A stretch of DNA of 64,000 nucleotides from Chryseobacterium capnotolerans (GTDB taxonomy: Bacteria > Bacteroidota > Bacteroidia > Flavobacteriales > Weeksellaceae), in assembly GCF_021278965.1 (NCBI RefSeq), contig NZ_CP065589.1, positions 2,051,001-2,115,000 of the forward strand, read 5' to 3'. The notes below the pieces were generated by a model. That model was not told the DNA's origin. It worked only from the letters and a program-made list of their open reading frames with translations, and ran no database searches. This document shows, in pieces, positions 27,027 to 35,019 of the stretch (positions within the stretch are counted from its first letter, which is position 1; each line of letters starts with the position of its first letter). Position numbers and translations under genes: made by a program.

Positions 27027-27530
27027 TTATACTTCCAGTTGGAAAAGCCCCATGGTAGCGTTGTGATAATGATCCGGACGGCCTTCCGTATCGGTCATTT
27101 TCTTATCTCCAAGATAGGTAAATCCACATTTTACGTAGTAATCTGTTAATCTTTGATTTCCTGCTGTAGTATCCATTCTAACATATTGTTTGTTGTGCTG
27201 TGGAGCAAATTGTTTGGTCCATTCTACAATCTGTTCAACAAATTTCTGTCCTCGGAAATTGGGATTGGTAGCAATTCTGTGTATATAGATGGCAGGATCT
27301 TCATTTTTTTCTGCCCAAACCTGATGGTCATCGAAGGTAATACTCCAGACGCAGGCCACCTGCTCATCTACTGTAATTTTAAAATGACGACCTTCACGGA
27401 TTTCAGTTTCAATCATATTTCGATCAAATTCCGGCCATTGTATACCAGACACGGTTTTCTTAAAATCAGAAGCCATTTTGTATAAACCAAGGACTGCCTC
27501 CATATCCTGTAAAGATGTATTCACTATCAT
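27027..27530 (-). CDS. GNAT-family N-acetyltransferase
   Basis: 167 residues with a GNAT core. The acetyl-CoA pyrophosphate loop is IATNPNFRGQKFVEQIVEWT (R/Q-x2-G-x-G/A region, about 106-125). The late strand reads VRMDTTAGNQRLTDYYVKCGF, the N-x-x-x-x-x-Y-x-K-x-G-F end common in this family. The acceptor is unknown; it could be a small amine or a protein N-terminus. It converges on the hydrolase gene with 8 bp between stops and diverges from the unknown gene at 27684. Confidence 0.8.
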   Translation of the reverse strand: MIVNTSLQDMEAVLGLYKMASDFKKTVSGIQWPEFDRNMIETEIREGRHFKITVDEQVACVWSITFDDHQVWAEKNEDPAIYIHRIATNPNFRGQKFVEQIVEWTKQFAPQHNKQYVRMDTTAGNQRLTDYYVKCGFTYLGDKKMTDTEGRPDHYHNATMGLFQLEV

Positions 27531-27683
27531 TATTCCCGTTATGGGACGAAGTTACGAAAAATGCATGGCAATCTTTCCTTATTGTTATTCAGAATGGGTA
27601 TAAATACCGTTGGATTGCTCAGGTAACGTTGGGAAACGTAAATAAAAATACTATTTTTATCGGCTAAAAAGAAAAGACCAAGT

Positions 27684-28187
27684 ATGCCGACTGATGCTTC
27701 TCATAAGCTGATTCCGATGACTACCTTCGTGCTTGAATATTATGCCCACGAAGGATATGCCGATCTTCAAACTTTGAGTTTGATGAATAATTATGCTAAT
27801 TTTTTAAAACGATCCCTTACTTTGGGAATGTTTGTTCCTGTAGATCCCAACGGAAATGTATTAAAGGAACCGAAAAATTATACTTCATGGAAATCATTGG
27901 AGCATAACGACAGTGATGACGAAAGAACAGATATGGCAGGTTTTGAAGAATATGGTGAATATCAGAAAGCAGAACGTAAGTGTATGTTTGAAGGTTTCAG
28001 AGTAGACTATAACGGATATTCAAAAGTAAGAATTGTAGCTTCTTACGATACTTCCATAGAATTATCATTCAATAAAAATGATCTGATTCCTACAGGTTTC
28101 AATGATGTGGAGTCTTTGACTGTTTTTGACGATATCTTTTTAACTTCAAGCGCGTTGAAGCTGATCGGGATAAAGGATAGAAAATAA
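27684..28187 (+). CDS. Uncharacterised conserved-looking protein
   Basis: I do not recognise this 167-residue protein. It is soluble, acidic in the middle (LEHNDSDDERTDMAGFEEYG, about 73-92), without signal peptide, membrane segment or Cys motif. The composition and codon use match its neighbours, and the frame is open over its whole length, so it looks like a real gene. Function unknown. Confidence 0.6.
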   Translation: MPTDASHKLIPMTTFVLEYYAHEGYADLQTLSLMNNYANFLKRSLTLGMFVPVDPNGNVLKEPKNYTSWKSLEHNDSDDERTDMAGFEEYGEYQKAERKCMFEGFRVDYNGYSKVRIVASYDTSIELSFNKNDLIPTGFNDVESLTVFDDIFLTSSALKLIGIKDRK

Positions 28188-28554
28188 CCTATCTATTACT
28201 TAAAACATCAATATACAAATCCGGTTATTCTTATCCAGGTTTTGGTTTTTCACCATTTTTTACATAAAAAGCTATGTGTCCTTTAGTTTGTAAACTTAAT
28301 TTCTTTTTACAAACTAAAGGATACATAGATGAATGTCTTAGTTTATAAAACCTTTGCGGCAAATTCAAAATACATAAGATCTTTTTTTAAACGCAAAGAT
28401 TATTTTTATTGTAGCTGAATTTTAAGTGAGCAAAGAGGTAATCGATTTTCAATCGATAGGATGAAGCGGATGTATTATTGTACCCATTTATTCAATGGAA
28501 ATTGATACAAAAACCTTTATCAATACTGGATAAAGGTTTTGTATTTAAATAATT
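28188..28554. repeat. Intergenic stretch of 367 bp with three inverted repeats
   Basis: It holds a 23 bp inverted repeat (28272-28294 against 28306-28328, one mismatch, 11-base loop, stem TCCTTTAGTTTGTAAA). A weak direct copy of part of the arm follows (TCTTAGTTTATAAA near 28338). There is also a small palindrome ATCGATT-TTC-AATCGAT at 28441-28457 and the terminator at 28507-28543. No open frame worth calling. Confidence 0.6.
28507..28543 (-). terminator. Intrinsic terminator of the Cys-rich peptide gene
   Basis: ACAAAAACCTTTATC pairs with GATAAAGGTTTTGTA around a 7-base loop, 12 bp after the stop of the minus-strand gene at 28555. The minus-strand side ends in GGTTTTTG. Confidence 0.7.
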
Positions 28555-28782
28555 TTATCTTACACATTCTCCGGAATGGCATTGATATCCTAATGGGCAC
28601 AATCCATTGATACAAGGTCCTGCAATATCCGGATAACATTTTTCATCCGCTCTGCAATGGGAATTGGGTGGACATAAACCAATAAGATTTCCAATACAGA
28701 TTCCCACAGGAAGAGGTAAATTAATCTCAATACCAATCTCTCCGGCAATATTCTTTAACGTATTTCTGTTTAATTTTTTCAT
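28555..28782 (-). CDS. Cys-rich bacteriocin-like/RiPP precursor peptide
   Basis: 75 residues. The start MKKLNRNTLKNIAG is the leader type seen in Bacteroidota bacteriocin-like peptides (Lys-Leu-(N/S)R-x-x-L-K-x-I-x-G), here ending AG rather than GG. The core has eight cysteines, including two similar arcs: GLCPPNSHCRADEKC and GLCPLGYQCHSGEC. Eight cysteines suggest four disulfides or another modification after export through a leader-peptidase ABC transporter, none of which is encoded nearby. The gene is monocistronic with its own terminator. Antimicrobial or signalling role is inferred from family type only. Confidence 0.65.
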   Translation of the reverse strand: MKKLNRNTLKNIAGEIGIEINLPLPVGICIGNLIGLCPPNSHCRADEKCYPDIAGPCINGLCPLGYQCHSGECVR

Positions 28783-29040
28783 GGTCTTTGTTTTAAAAAG
28801 TTATTGTTTTAATTTGGATCAAACATGTTATTCAATGTATGAACAGATCAAAGATAACTATCCTTTTATGAAGACCATACAGTAGTTTTACTTAATCTTA
28901 CAGAAAGTGTTAAAGGTTTTGACGCTTTCACCTATGATATATTAAGAATAAAATCAATAGGCAAAAATAAAATTATCTAAAGTAAATAACACGGATTAAA
29001 AACCCTGTTATCGGGGATATATTTTACTTATAGTATTTAA

Positions 29041-29048
29041 TACTTTTG
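29041..29048 (+). promoter_or_regulatory. Bacteroidota -7 promoter element
   Basis: TACTTTTG matches TA-N2-TTTG, about 40 bp before the ATG at 29089. Confidence 0.45.
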
Positions 29049-29088
29049 TTTTATAATATAGCAATTAGACAAAATTCAATAGACGATT

Positions 29089-29241
29089 ATGAAAATTAAA
29101 TTTATCTTTACTCTTATTTATTCTTTAATCATACAATCTTTATTGCACAAACTGAATTTAAAAAGTCCGAAGAGACATTTGGATTTTATTTTGGTGTATT
29201 TCAACTCCAATAAAAATACGCTATTAGACAATAGTATGTAA
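29089..29241 (+). pseudogene. Remnant of a small secreted protein gene (frameshifted, truncated)
   Basis: From ATG at 29089 the sequence begins like a signal peptide (MKIKFIFTLIYSLIIQSL). In the frame as read it then loses sense. One base of shift gives a normal signal-peptidase end and mature start (FIAQTEFKKSEETFGFYFG), followed by a stop after about 14 more codons. This looks like a broken 5' part of a secreted protein gene. It could also be a real 50-codon gene; the evidence is thin. Confidence 0.35.
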
Positions 29242-29359
29242 AGTCTTACTGCTGTTATAAGTTTTATACTTGAGATTCCGTTGTAAATGTATTTGATTAG
29301 ACGTTAACGGTACAGAAAATCCGATTGATTTTAAAAATATTGAACCAAAATAAAATACA

Positions 29360-30070
29360 ATGAAAAAACTTTTAGTAACCTTTATCATTTTGCAAACAAT
29401 ATGTTCTTGTGGCAAACCTGCAACTTATTCTGCAAAAGCTGAATGCGGACTGAAAGGCGAAGTAAAACAAATGACATCCTATTTCTGCGATGTAAAGGAT
29501 GATAAAATTCCGAAAGATTCAACCGGCTATATGGTAAAATATACCAAGACTTTTGATAATGCTGGCAATGCTCTGGAGACTAATAAAATAATTAGGATGG
29601 ACGTGAGCGGAAGCATCCAGTCGTGCAAGTATAGAGGCCTGTTTTCAGGGAAAGGGAAAAGTATCTCTTATAAAGATATTTTAACTTGTGACAATAATCC
29701 CGCAGATGAAAGCAGCTATAAATACGTTTGGGCGGATAATTACCATTGTACTATTACACCGCAGAACAACAGCGGTTACACCACTAGCATTACGCTGGAT
29801 AAAAATTATCTATTGATAAAAAGTGTTTTGAAAAATAAAGATAAATTGCAGGTAACCGAGGAGCTGGAATACACCTCCAAAAACGATAAAATACAAAAAA
29901 TTAAAAGCAAGATTACTGAAAACAGAGATGGAGAAATCTTGACGAGATACCTGATACAGGTTTCAAAAAATTATGATGAACACAGTAATCCTACAATTGT
30001 TTATATATATGACAATGTTGATGAGCGAGCCATTAAGCAGGTTGTTTATAATAGGTATCTTTATTACTAA
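29360..30070 (+). CDS. Uncharacterised lipoprotein
   Basis: 236 residues with a lipoprotein signal peptide (MKKLLVTFIILQTICSCGKP, lipobox Cys17). The rest has alternating beta-strand patterns with Tyr and Asn and several short repeats of the type KYTKTFDNAGNALETNK, seen in YD-repeat-like Bacteroidota lipoproteins. The end reads YDEHSNPTIVYIYD. I cannot assign a function; a cell-envelope location is likely. It has no operon partner. Confidence 0.65.
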   Translation: MKKLLVTFIILQTICSCGKPATYSAKAECGLKGEVKQMTSYFCDVKDDKIPKDSTGYMVKYTKTFDNAGNALETNKIIRMDVSGSIQSCKYRGLFSGKGKSISYKDILTCDNNPADESSYKYVWADNYHCTITPQNNSGYTTSITLDKNYLLIKSVLKNKDKLQVTEELEYTSKNDKIQKIKSKITENRDGEILTRYLIQVSKNYDEHSNPTIVYIYDNVDERAIKQVVYNRYLYY

Positions 30071-30241
30071 AAAACATTGTGCATTTTAATCTTTTTGATT
30101 TATTCTCTTAGGGGGTTCAATTCAATGTGTACGTAATTGAACAAATCAATTTGAATTTCAGAAGATAAATATCTCTACGTTTGCGTCGATTATAGACACT
30201 TCGATCTATTTTTTGCCTATATCAAGTGTTTTTCAGACTTT

Positions 30242-30264
30242 AATAACTTCCCTCTTCCAGCTTC
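30242..30264 (+). repeat. Pyrimidine-rich intergenic repeat, locus C
   Basis: AATAACTTCCCTCTTCCAGC followed by TTC closely matches the repeats at 59846-59880 and 62341-62361. It lies just downstream of the permease fusion stop. Confidence 0.5.
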
Positions 30265-30272
30265 AGGCTTCC

Positions 30273-31794
30273 TTACTTTAGAAAAGATTTGCCAATCGTT
30301 ACCAGGCTCATCAGAATAACAACTATCCCAACCACCACAAACATCTTCTTTGTAGGAAGTTTGGAGGTAAGCATAGCAGAAAATGGAGCGGTAAATACAC
30401 CTCCCAACAGAAGGCCCAGAACAATATTCCAATGATGAATTCCAATGGTGAAAATAAAAGTGATGGCACTCGTTACCGTCAGTAAAAACTTGGCAACGGT
30501 GGAGCTTCCCACAACATAACGGGGAATTCTTCCTTCTTTAATTAACGTTCCGGTTACTAATGGGCCCCATCCACCTCCTGCAAAGGAATCTATAAAACCG
30601 CCAACAAGTCCCAGTACTCTCAGATTGGTTCTTTTTTTTTGTTTTGATACGGCTTTTGTTTTTGTCCTTAAAAGCATTTCTGAGAATATTTACTCCTAAA
30701 TACAAAGTATAACAGGCAATGATGGGCTTTACAATATGTGCATAATGCTCTCCGTAATGAGACAGGGTTAATGTTCCAATGATAGATCCTACGATAGCCA
30801 GCGGAAATAATACCCAAACCATTTTTTTATTGACATTTCCCAGTTTATAATGGCTAAATCCTCCGGCAGCGGTTGTAAAAGATTCTGCCGAGTGAATACT
30901 TGCACTGACAACGGGTGGCGGAACGTTTAACAGCAGCAATATAGTTGTACAGATAACGCCATATCCCATTCCCATAGATCCTGCAACAATTTCTGCCATA
31001 AATCCAGCAAACAGCATCCAGTAAAAAATATGACCATCTTTACTGAGAAAAGTCTGAATATCATCAGAAAGGTCAAACTGATAAACAACAAGTCCAAAAA
31101 TTCCCAAAAGAAGCAGAACTCCTATGATGGCAAGATAAATATTGGATTTTCTCTGAGCAATTTTAGTAATACTGATGAGTTTTTCTATCTCCAAATCTTG
31201 TTTTGCAGGAATTATTTTTCCATTAGACAGATATTGAGTTGTAATCTTGTTAAGTTCGGTTACTTTATGATTGAAGTCTCCTTTTAACTGGTTGCGTATA
31301 CTCTGCATATTATCCAGCACAAGGTCCATTTCATCCGGAATGGTTTCTGTAAAGGTTTCTCTGAGTCTCTTGGCAATGGTTGGTGATTTTCCATTCGTAG
31401 AAATGGCGATTTTAAGACTTCCTTTTTTCACAATGGAACCTAAGTAAAAATCACAGAGTTCGGGCTTGTCTGCAATATTGACCAATACATTCTTCTGATG
31501 AGCGTTTTCACGAATCTGTGCAGCTAATTCAATATCATTTACAGCGATAATGGCCACATCGGTATCATTAAAATCATCATCATGATAGGCTCTTTCGTAT
31601 AATTTTATATTTGAATACTGACTCTGTAAGGCTCTAACTTCAGAACTAATTTCCTTGGCTACCAATCTTATAGAGGTTTCAGGAGAATTACCCAATACTG
31701 ATTCCAGTTTTTCAAGGGCAATTTTTCCGCCTCCGATGATGAGTAGCGATAATGTTTCAAGTTTTAAAAATACGGGATATAAGGAATTGCTCAT
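30273..31794 (-). CDS. Precorrin-2 dehydrogenase fused to TauE/SafE-type permease, frameshifted at 30632-30640
   Basis: About 506 residues. Residues 1-200 form the siroheme-synthase NAD domain of CysG/Met8: MSNSLYPVFLKLETLSLLII leads to GGGKIALEKL, and STNGKSPTIAKRLRE marks the following helical domain. It oxidises precorrin-2 to sirohydrochlorin, a step towards the siroheme cofactor of CysI. Residues about 215-506 hold about eight membrane segments of the TauE/SafE permease family (AGFMAEIVAGSMGMGYGV and GLVGGFIDSFAGGGWGP), which carry sulfite or organosulfonates. The break after IKTKKK is mended by one more A in a run of nine (plus-strand T run). It ends the sulfate assimilation operon, 5 bp after the TonB receptor. 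Confidence 0.85.
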
Positions 31795-31799
31795 CTTGA

Positions 31800-34673
31800 T
31801 TACAGTTTTAAGTCATACGTAAAAGCGAGATAATATAAACCTCCGATTTCAGGCCCTGCTGCATACTGGAAGTAACGTCTGTTCAGTAGGTTGGTGGCTC
31901 CAATTTTTACATTCGCGTGAATTTCAGGAATCTTCCAGCTTGCCTGGGCATCTATGGTGTAATAAGCAGGAATTTTTCCTGAAGCTAATGGACTTTCCCA
32001 ATCAAAAGCATTCTGCCATCTGGCTACAACTGTAAATCCAATATTCTTAATAATTTCCCTGTTTCCTACACTTACATTCACCATCCATTTTGGGGTATTG
32101 AATGCCGTAATAAACAGATCTGAAGTGTTGTTGGAAGCCAGATCGTTATAAGATACATTGGCGTTGACATTATAGTTTTTAACAACATTATATCGGATTC
32201 CAAAGGAAGTTCCATAGCTTTTGTAAGTACTGTTGCTATTGGTATACACTCTGTATCGATCCTGTTTGCTTCTGTCCAGCATAGCAAGAACCGCTGTATT
32301 GCTTCCTATCTGACTGTTTTTGGGAACCGCTACTTCCACTTGTCCTAAGAATCCTTCATAGATATTGTAGTAAAAGTCCCAGTCCAGGGCCAGTTTATTA
32401 TTAAAGAACACAGATTTATAGCCTATTTCAAAAGAATTGATCTTTTCCGGCTGTAATTTTTGCAGATTGGCAACGGCTAAAAGCTGTTTATTGTCCTGAG
32501 CAGCCTGGTTCTGACTTTTTCCACCGTCAACATCAGTATTTACTGCTGCTGTAAACCTATCGATTGATGCTAAAGTGTAAGAGTTTTCCAGATAGCCTAA
32601 TCCGTCATTCACTTTTGTCAATCCACCTACTCTTCTTACATTCCCATTATTCACAAAGGATAAGGCTTCAAATAAAGAGGGAAAACGGTATCCGTTTTGA
32701 AAAGAGGCTCTGAAATTGTGCTGTTTCACAGGAGAATAGACAATGCTGATTCTTGGATTCAGCTTGGCTTCAAACTCAGGGTTTCTGTCAATACGGAGTG
32801 CTGCATTAATCTTCAATTTTTCATCAAAGAAAAGCTTGGTAACCTGGGCAAAAGCTCCATATTTCTGATAAATAACATCTTTACCGAAAGTACCATCAGA
32901 TAAAGGTATATTTCTTTCAGTAACCGGTCTGTTAAAATCTACAAAATTGTTTCCATCCGGGGTGATGCTGTACAAACGATAATCTATTCCGGCCAAAAGA
33001 CTGAAAACCTTTACAAATCTACTGAAGTCATAAGTAAGTTCTCCCTGATAAAATCTGGATTTTTGTTCCAGCTTTGCTCCTCCTGTTGCGGGAGCTCCGG
33101 CAATTCCTGCATTGGCAGAATCCCAGTTATTGATTCCGATAATGGTGTTTTTTAACTGTTCAAAGGCTGCTGTTCCGGGTACTGCTCTATTTTTATCAGC
33201 TTCACGACGGGCAAGAATAAGAGCATCATTCAGATTGGTGCCCGCATTGAGAGTATTTTGTAATGTAGTCTGGAAAATGTTTTTCCAATTATTGTTAGAA
33301 CGATTCGTTAAATCAAGATTATCAGCCAAAGGCTTCAGGTTATAGGAATCTCCTGTATTTTCTATGGAAACATAAGCTCTGAAAGTAAGTTCTTTGCTGG
33401 TAAGTTCAACCTTATGATTTTGTACGGTAGCATTTTGTAAACGGATTTTATTTCCTCTTTGAAAAGTTCCGTCAAGTAATCCGTAACGATAGACGTAAGA
33501 AGCTTTCCATTGATCTCCGAAACGGTAGTATAATCCGGCATCAAATTTTATATTCTTTACTTCCGGGCTTACCAGGTCTTTTTCCAGATACCCTGTTCTG
33601 GAAACATTAAATGTGGTTGGTTTTCCGTTATAATCTACTTTTACCGCTACCCTGTTGTTTCTTTCATCGCCGTATTTGTTCCAAAGGTCTTCTGCAGGAT
33701 TATTGGCCAAAGAAAAATTAGGATTGGCAGTGATTAATGAGTTAGGATTCTGATCAGTCTGATTATTTGAAATCCAGTCTGTTCCTGTAAAATAGGAAGC
33801 GTTCACTTTAACTGCGAAATTTTTATTGAATACCTTGGCAAATCTGATGGCACTTTCCCCTAAGGAACTGATTTTATGATTGTAATTATCTACATGATTC
33901 ACGCCGCCACGGAAATAGACGCTTATTCCTTCAGAAGTAAACGGATCTTTGGTCTGTAAACTTGCAAGACCATTGATAGCATTCATTCCATACAATGCGG
34001 AAGCGGCTCCCGGAGTAACTTCCATAGATTGAATATCCAATTCTGTAGGACCAATGGCATTTCCCAAGGGAACTCCTAAGGTGGCAGACTGCACATCTAC
34101 ACCATCTACCAACTGCATAAATCTGAAGTTGTTAGGCGAGTTAAACCCTCTGGAATTAGGGATTTTCAATGTAAGACTTGACGTTAAAAGTTGGAGACCT
34201 TTTACATTCTCCAGTGTTTCATAAAAGGATGCTGCCGGGCTTTCGCGGATTGTTTTAATATCAATCTTTTCAATAGCGATCGGAGATTTCAGTATTTTTT
34301 CCGGAATACGGGAAGCAGAAATAACAACATCATCAATAATGGTATTTTGAGGATTAAGTCCAATCGTAAGTTTGTTGGAAAGCGAAAGGATTTCCACTGT
34401 TTGGCTTGAAAAGCCGTCTTTATTGATAATCAGACGGAAAGGAATGGTAACTCTTGTTCTTATTTTAAAGTTTCCAAGTTGATCTGTTGATGCGGTATCC
34501 TGTGTATTTTCAATCTGAACTTTTACAGCATCAAGCCCTTTTTGGGTTCCTGTATTCTTAATGATTCCGCTTAATTCTATAAGCTGCTGTGCTTCTGATA
34601 GATTACAGAATAAAAATGTAAATAATATAACTCCTGTTTTAGGCAAGAAATATCCCTGTCTTTTGTTTTTCAT
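31800..34673 (-). CDS. TonB-dependent outer-membrane receptor of the sulfur operon
   Basis: 957 residues: signal peptide (to about 28, FLFCNLSEAQ), a carboxypeptidase-regulatory-like N-terminal extension (ELSGIIKNTGTQKGLDAVKV, about 33-52), a plug domain (IDDVVISASRIPEKILKSPI, about 113-132) and a 22-strand barrel region ending RYFQYAAGPEIGGLYYLAFT. Its place between cysI and the siroheme dehydrogenase/permease fusion (5 bp downstream) suggests uptake of a sulfur-containing compound or sulfate-linked ligand across the outer membrane. Ligand not known; the neighbourhood is the only clue. Confidence 0.88.
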   Translation of the reverse strand: MKNKRQGYFLPKTGVILFTFLFCNLSEAQQLIELSGIIKNTGTQKGLDAVKVQIENTQDTASTDQLGNFKIRTRVTIPFRLIINKDGFSSQTVEILSLSNKLTIGLNPQNTIIDDVVISASRIPEKILKSPIAIEKIDIKTIRESPAASFYETLENVKGLQLLTSSLTLKIPNSRGFNSPNNFRFMQLVDGVDVQSATLGVPLGNAIGPTELDIQSMEVTPGAASALYGMNAINGLASLQTKDPFTSEGISVYFRGGVNHVDNYNHKISSLGESAIRFAKVFNKNFAVKVNASYFTGTDWISNNQTDQNPNSLITANPNFSLANNPAEDLWNKYGDERNNRVAVKVDYNGKPTTFNVSRTGYLEKDLVSPEVKNIKFDAGLYYRFGDQWKASYVYRYGLLDGTFQRGNKIRLQNATVQNHKVELTSKELTFRAYVSIENTGDSYNLKPLADNLDLTNRSNNNWKNIFQTTLQNTLNAGTNLNDALILARREADKNRAVPGTAAFEQLKNTIIGINNWDSANAGIAGAPATGGAKLEQKSRFYQGELTYDFSRFVKVFSLLAGIDYRLYSITPDGNNFVDFNRPVTERNIPLSDGTFGKDVIYQKYGAFAQVTKLFFDEKLKINAALRIDRNPEFEAKLNPRISIVYSPVKQHNFRASFQNGYRFPSLFEALSFVNNGNVRRVGGLTKVNDGLGYLENSYTLASIDRFTAAVNTDVDGGKSQNQAAQDNKQLLAVANLQKLQPEKINSFEIGYKSVFFNNKLALDWDFYYNIYEGFLGQVEVAVPKNSQIGSNTAVLAMLDRSKQDRYRVYTNSNSTYKSYGTSFGIRYNVVKNYNVNANVSYNDLASNNTSDLFITAFNTPKWMVNVSVGNREIIKNIGFTVVARWQNAFDWESPLASGKIPAYYTIDAQASWKIPEIHANVKIGATNLLNRRYFQYAAGPEIGGLYYLAFTYDLKL

Positions 34674-35019
34674 TGTTCTTCTATTTTAGGTGAGTAAGAA
34701 TGGAGCTGTTTGATGTGGGTTTTTATTTAACCACCCCGTCAAAAATTCTTTGAATTGTTGCCACCCCTCCAGCGGAGGGGAATATGAAGTCCTTCAATTG
34801 TAACAAGAGGTTTTTACAAAACTTTAGTGTGCTTTTATACACAAAGTATGTCACTTGAATAACTTAAGTGTTAAAACTTTTGTGGTTTAAATAGAGTTCA
34901 AACAGCTTGTATATGTTGTCCGTATTGAAAATCAACAGCACATACACATTCGTTCACCTAGAAGAAATGGTTGATGTTTTTTTAGTTTTTTCGGGTTATC
35001 AAAAAGGCTGGTCATATTT
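34674..35019. other. Intergenic region of 346 bp with a G/C-rich hairpin
   Basis: The perfect stem-loop CCCCTCC-AGC-GGAGGGG is at 34764-34780, followed by an A/T-rich stretch. Just before it, AACCACCCCGTCAAAAATTC resembles a dispersed element rather than a gene. I looked for a SAM or cobalamin riboswitch and could not support one. The distance from cysI suggests the TonB receptor may have its own promoter here, but no clear TA-N2-TTTG is seen on the minus strand. Confidence 0.45.

Larger units (their letters stand above)
28783..29359. other. Intergenic region of 577 bp with a remnant ORF
   Basis: AT-rich. It contains a good -7 element (TACTTTTG at 29041-29048) that serves the small remnant at 29089-29241. 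From about 29242 to 29359 I see nothing beyond AT-rich sequence ahead of the lipoprotein gene at 29360. 28783-29000 holds no open frame or repeat I can support. Confidence 0.5.

Noticed and set aside
30217..30432. Small frame overlapping the TauE end (71 codons)
   Set aside because: Out-of-frame shadow of the permease; its translation is low-complexity and Cys/Tyr-rich without motif.
34674..35019. SAM or cobalamin riboswitch in the sulfur operon
   Set aside because: No conserved pairing or loop consensus found; only one simple hairpin.
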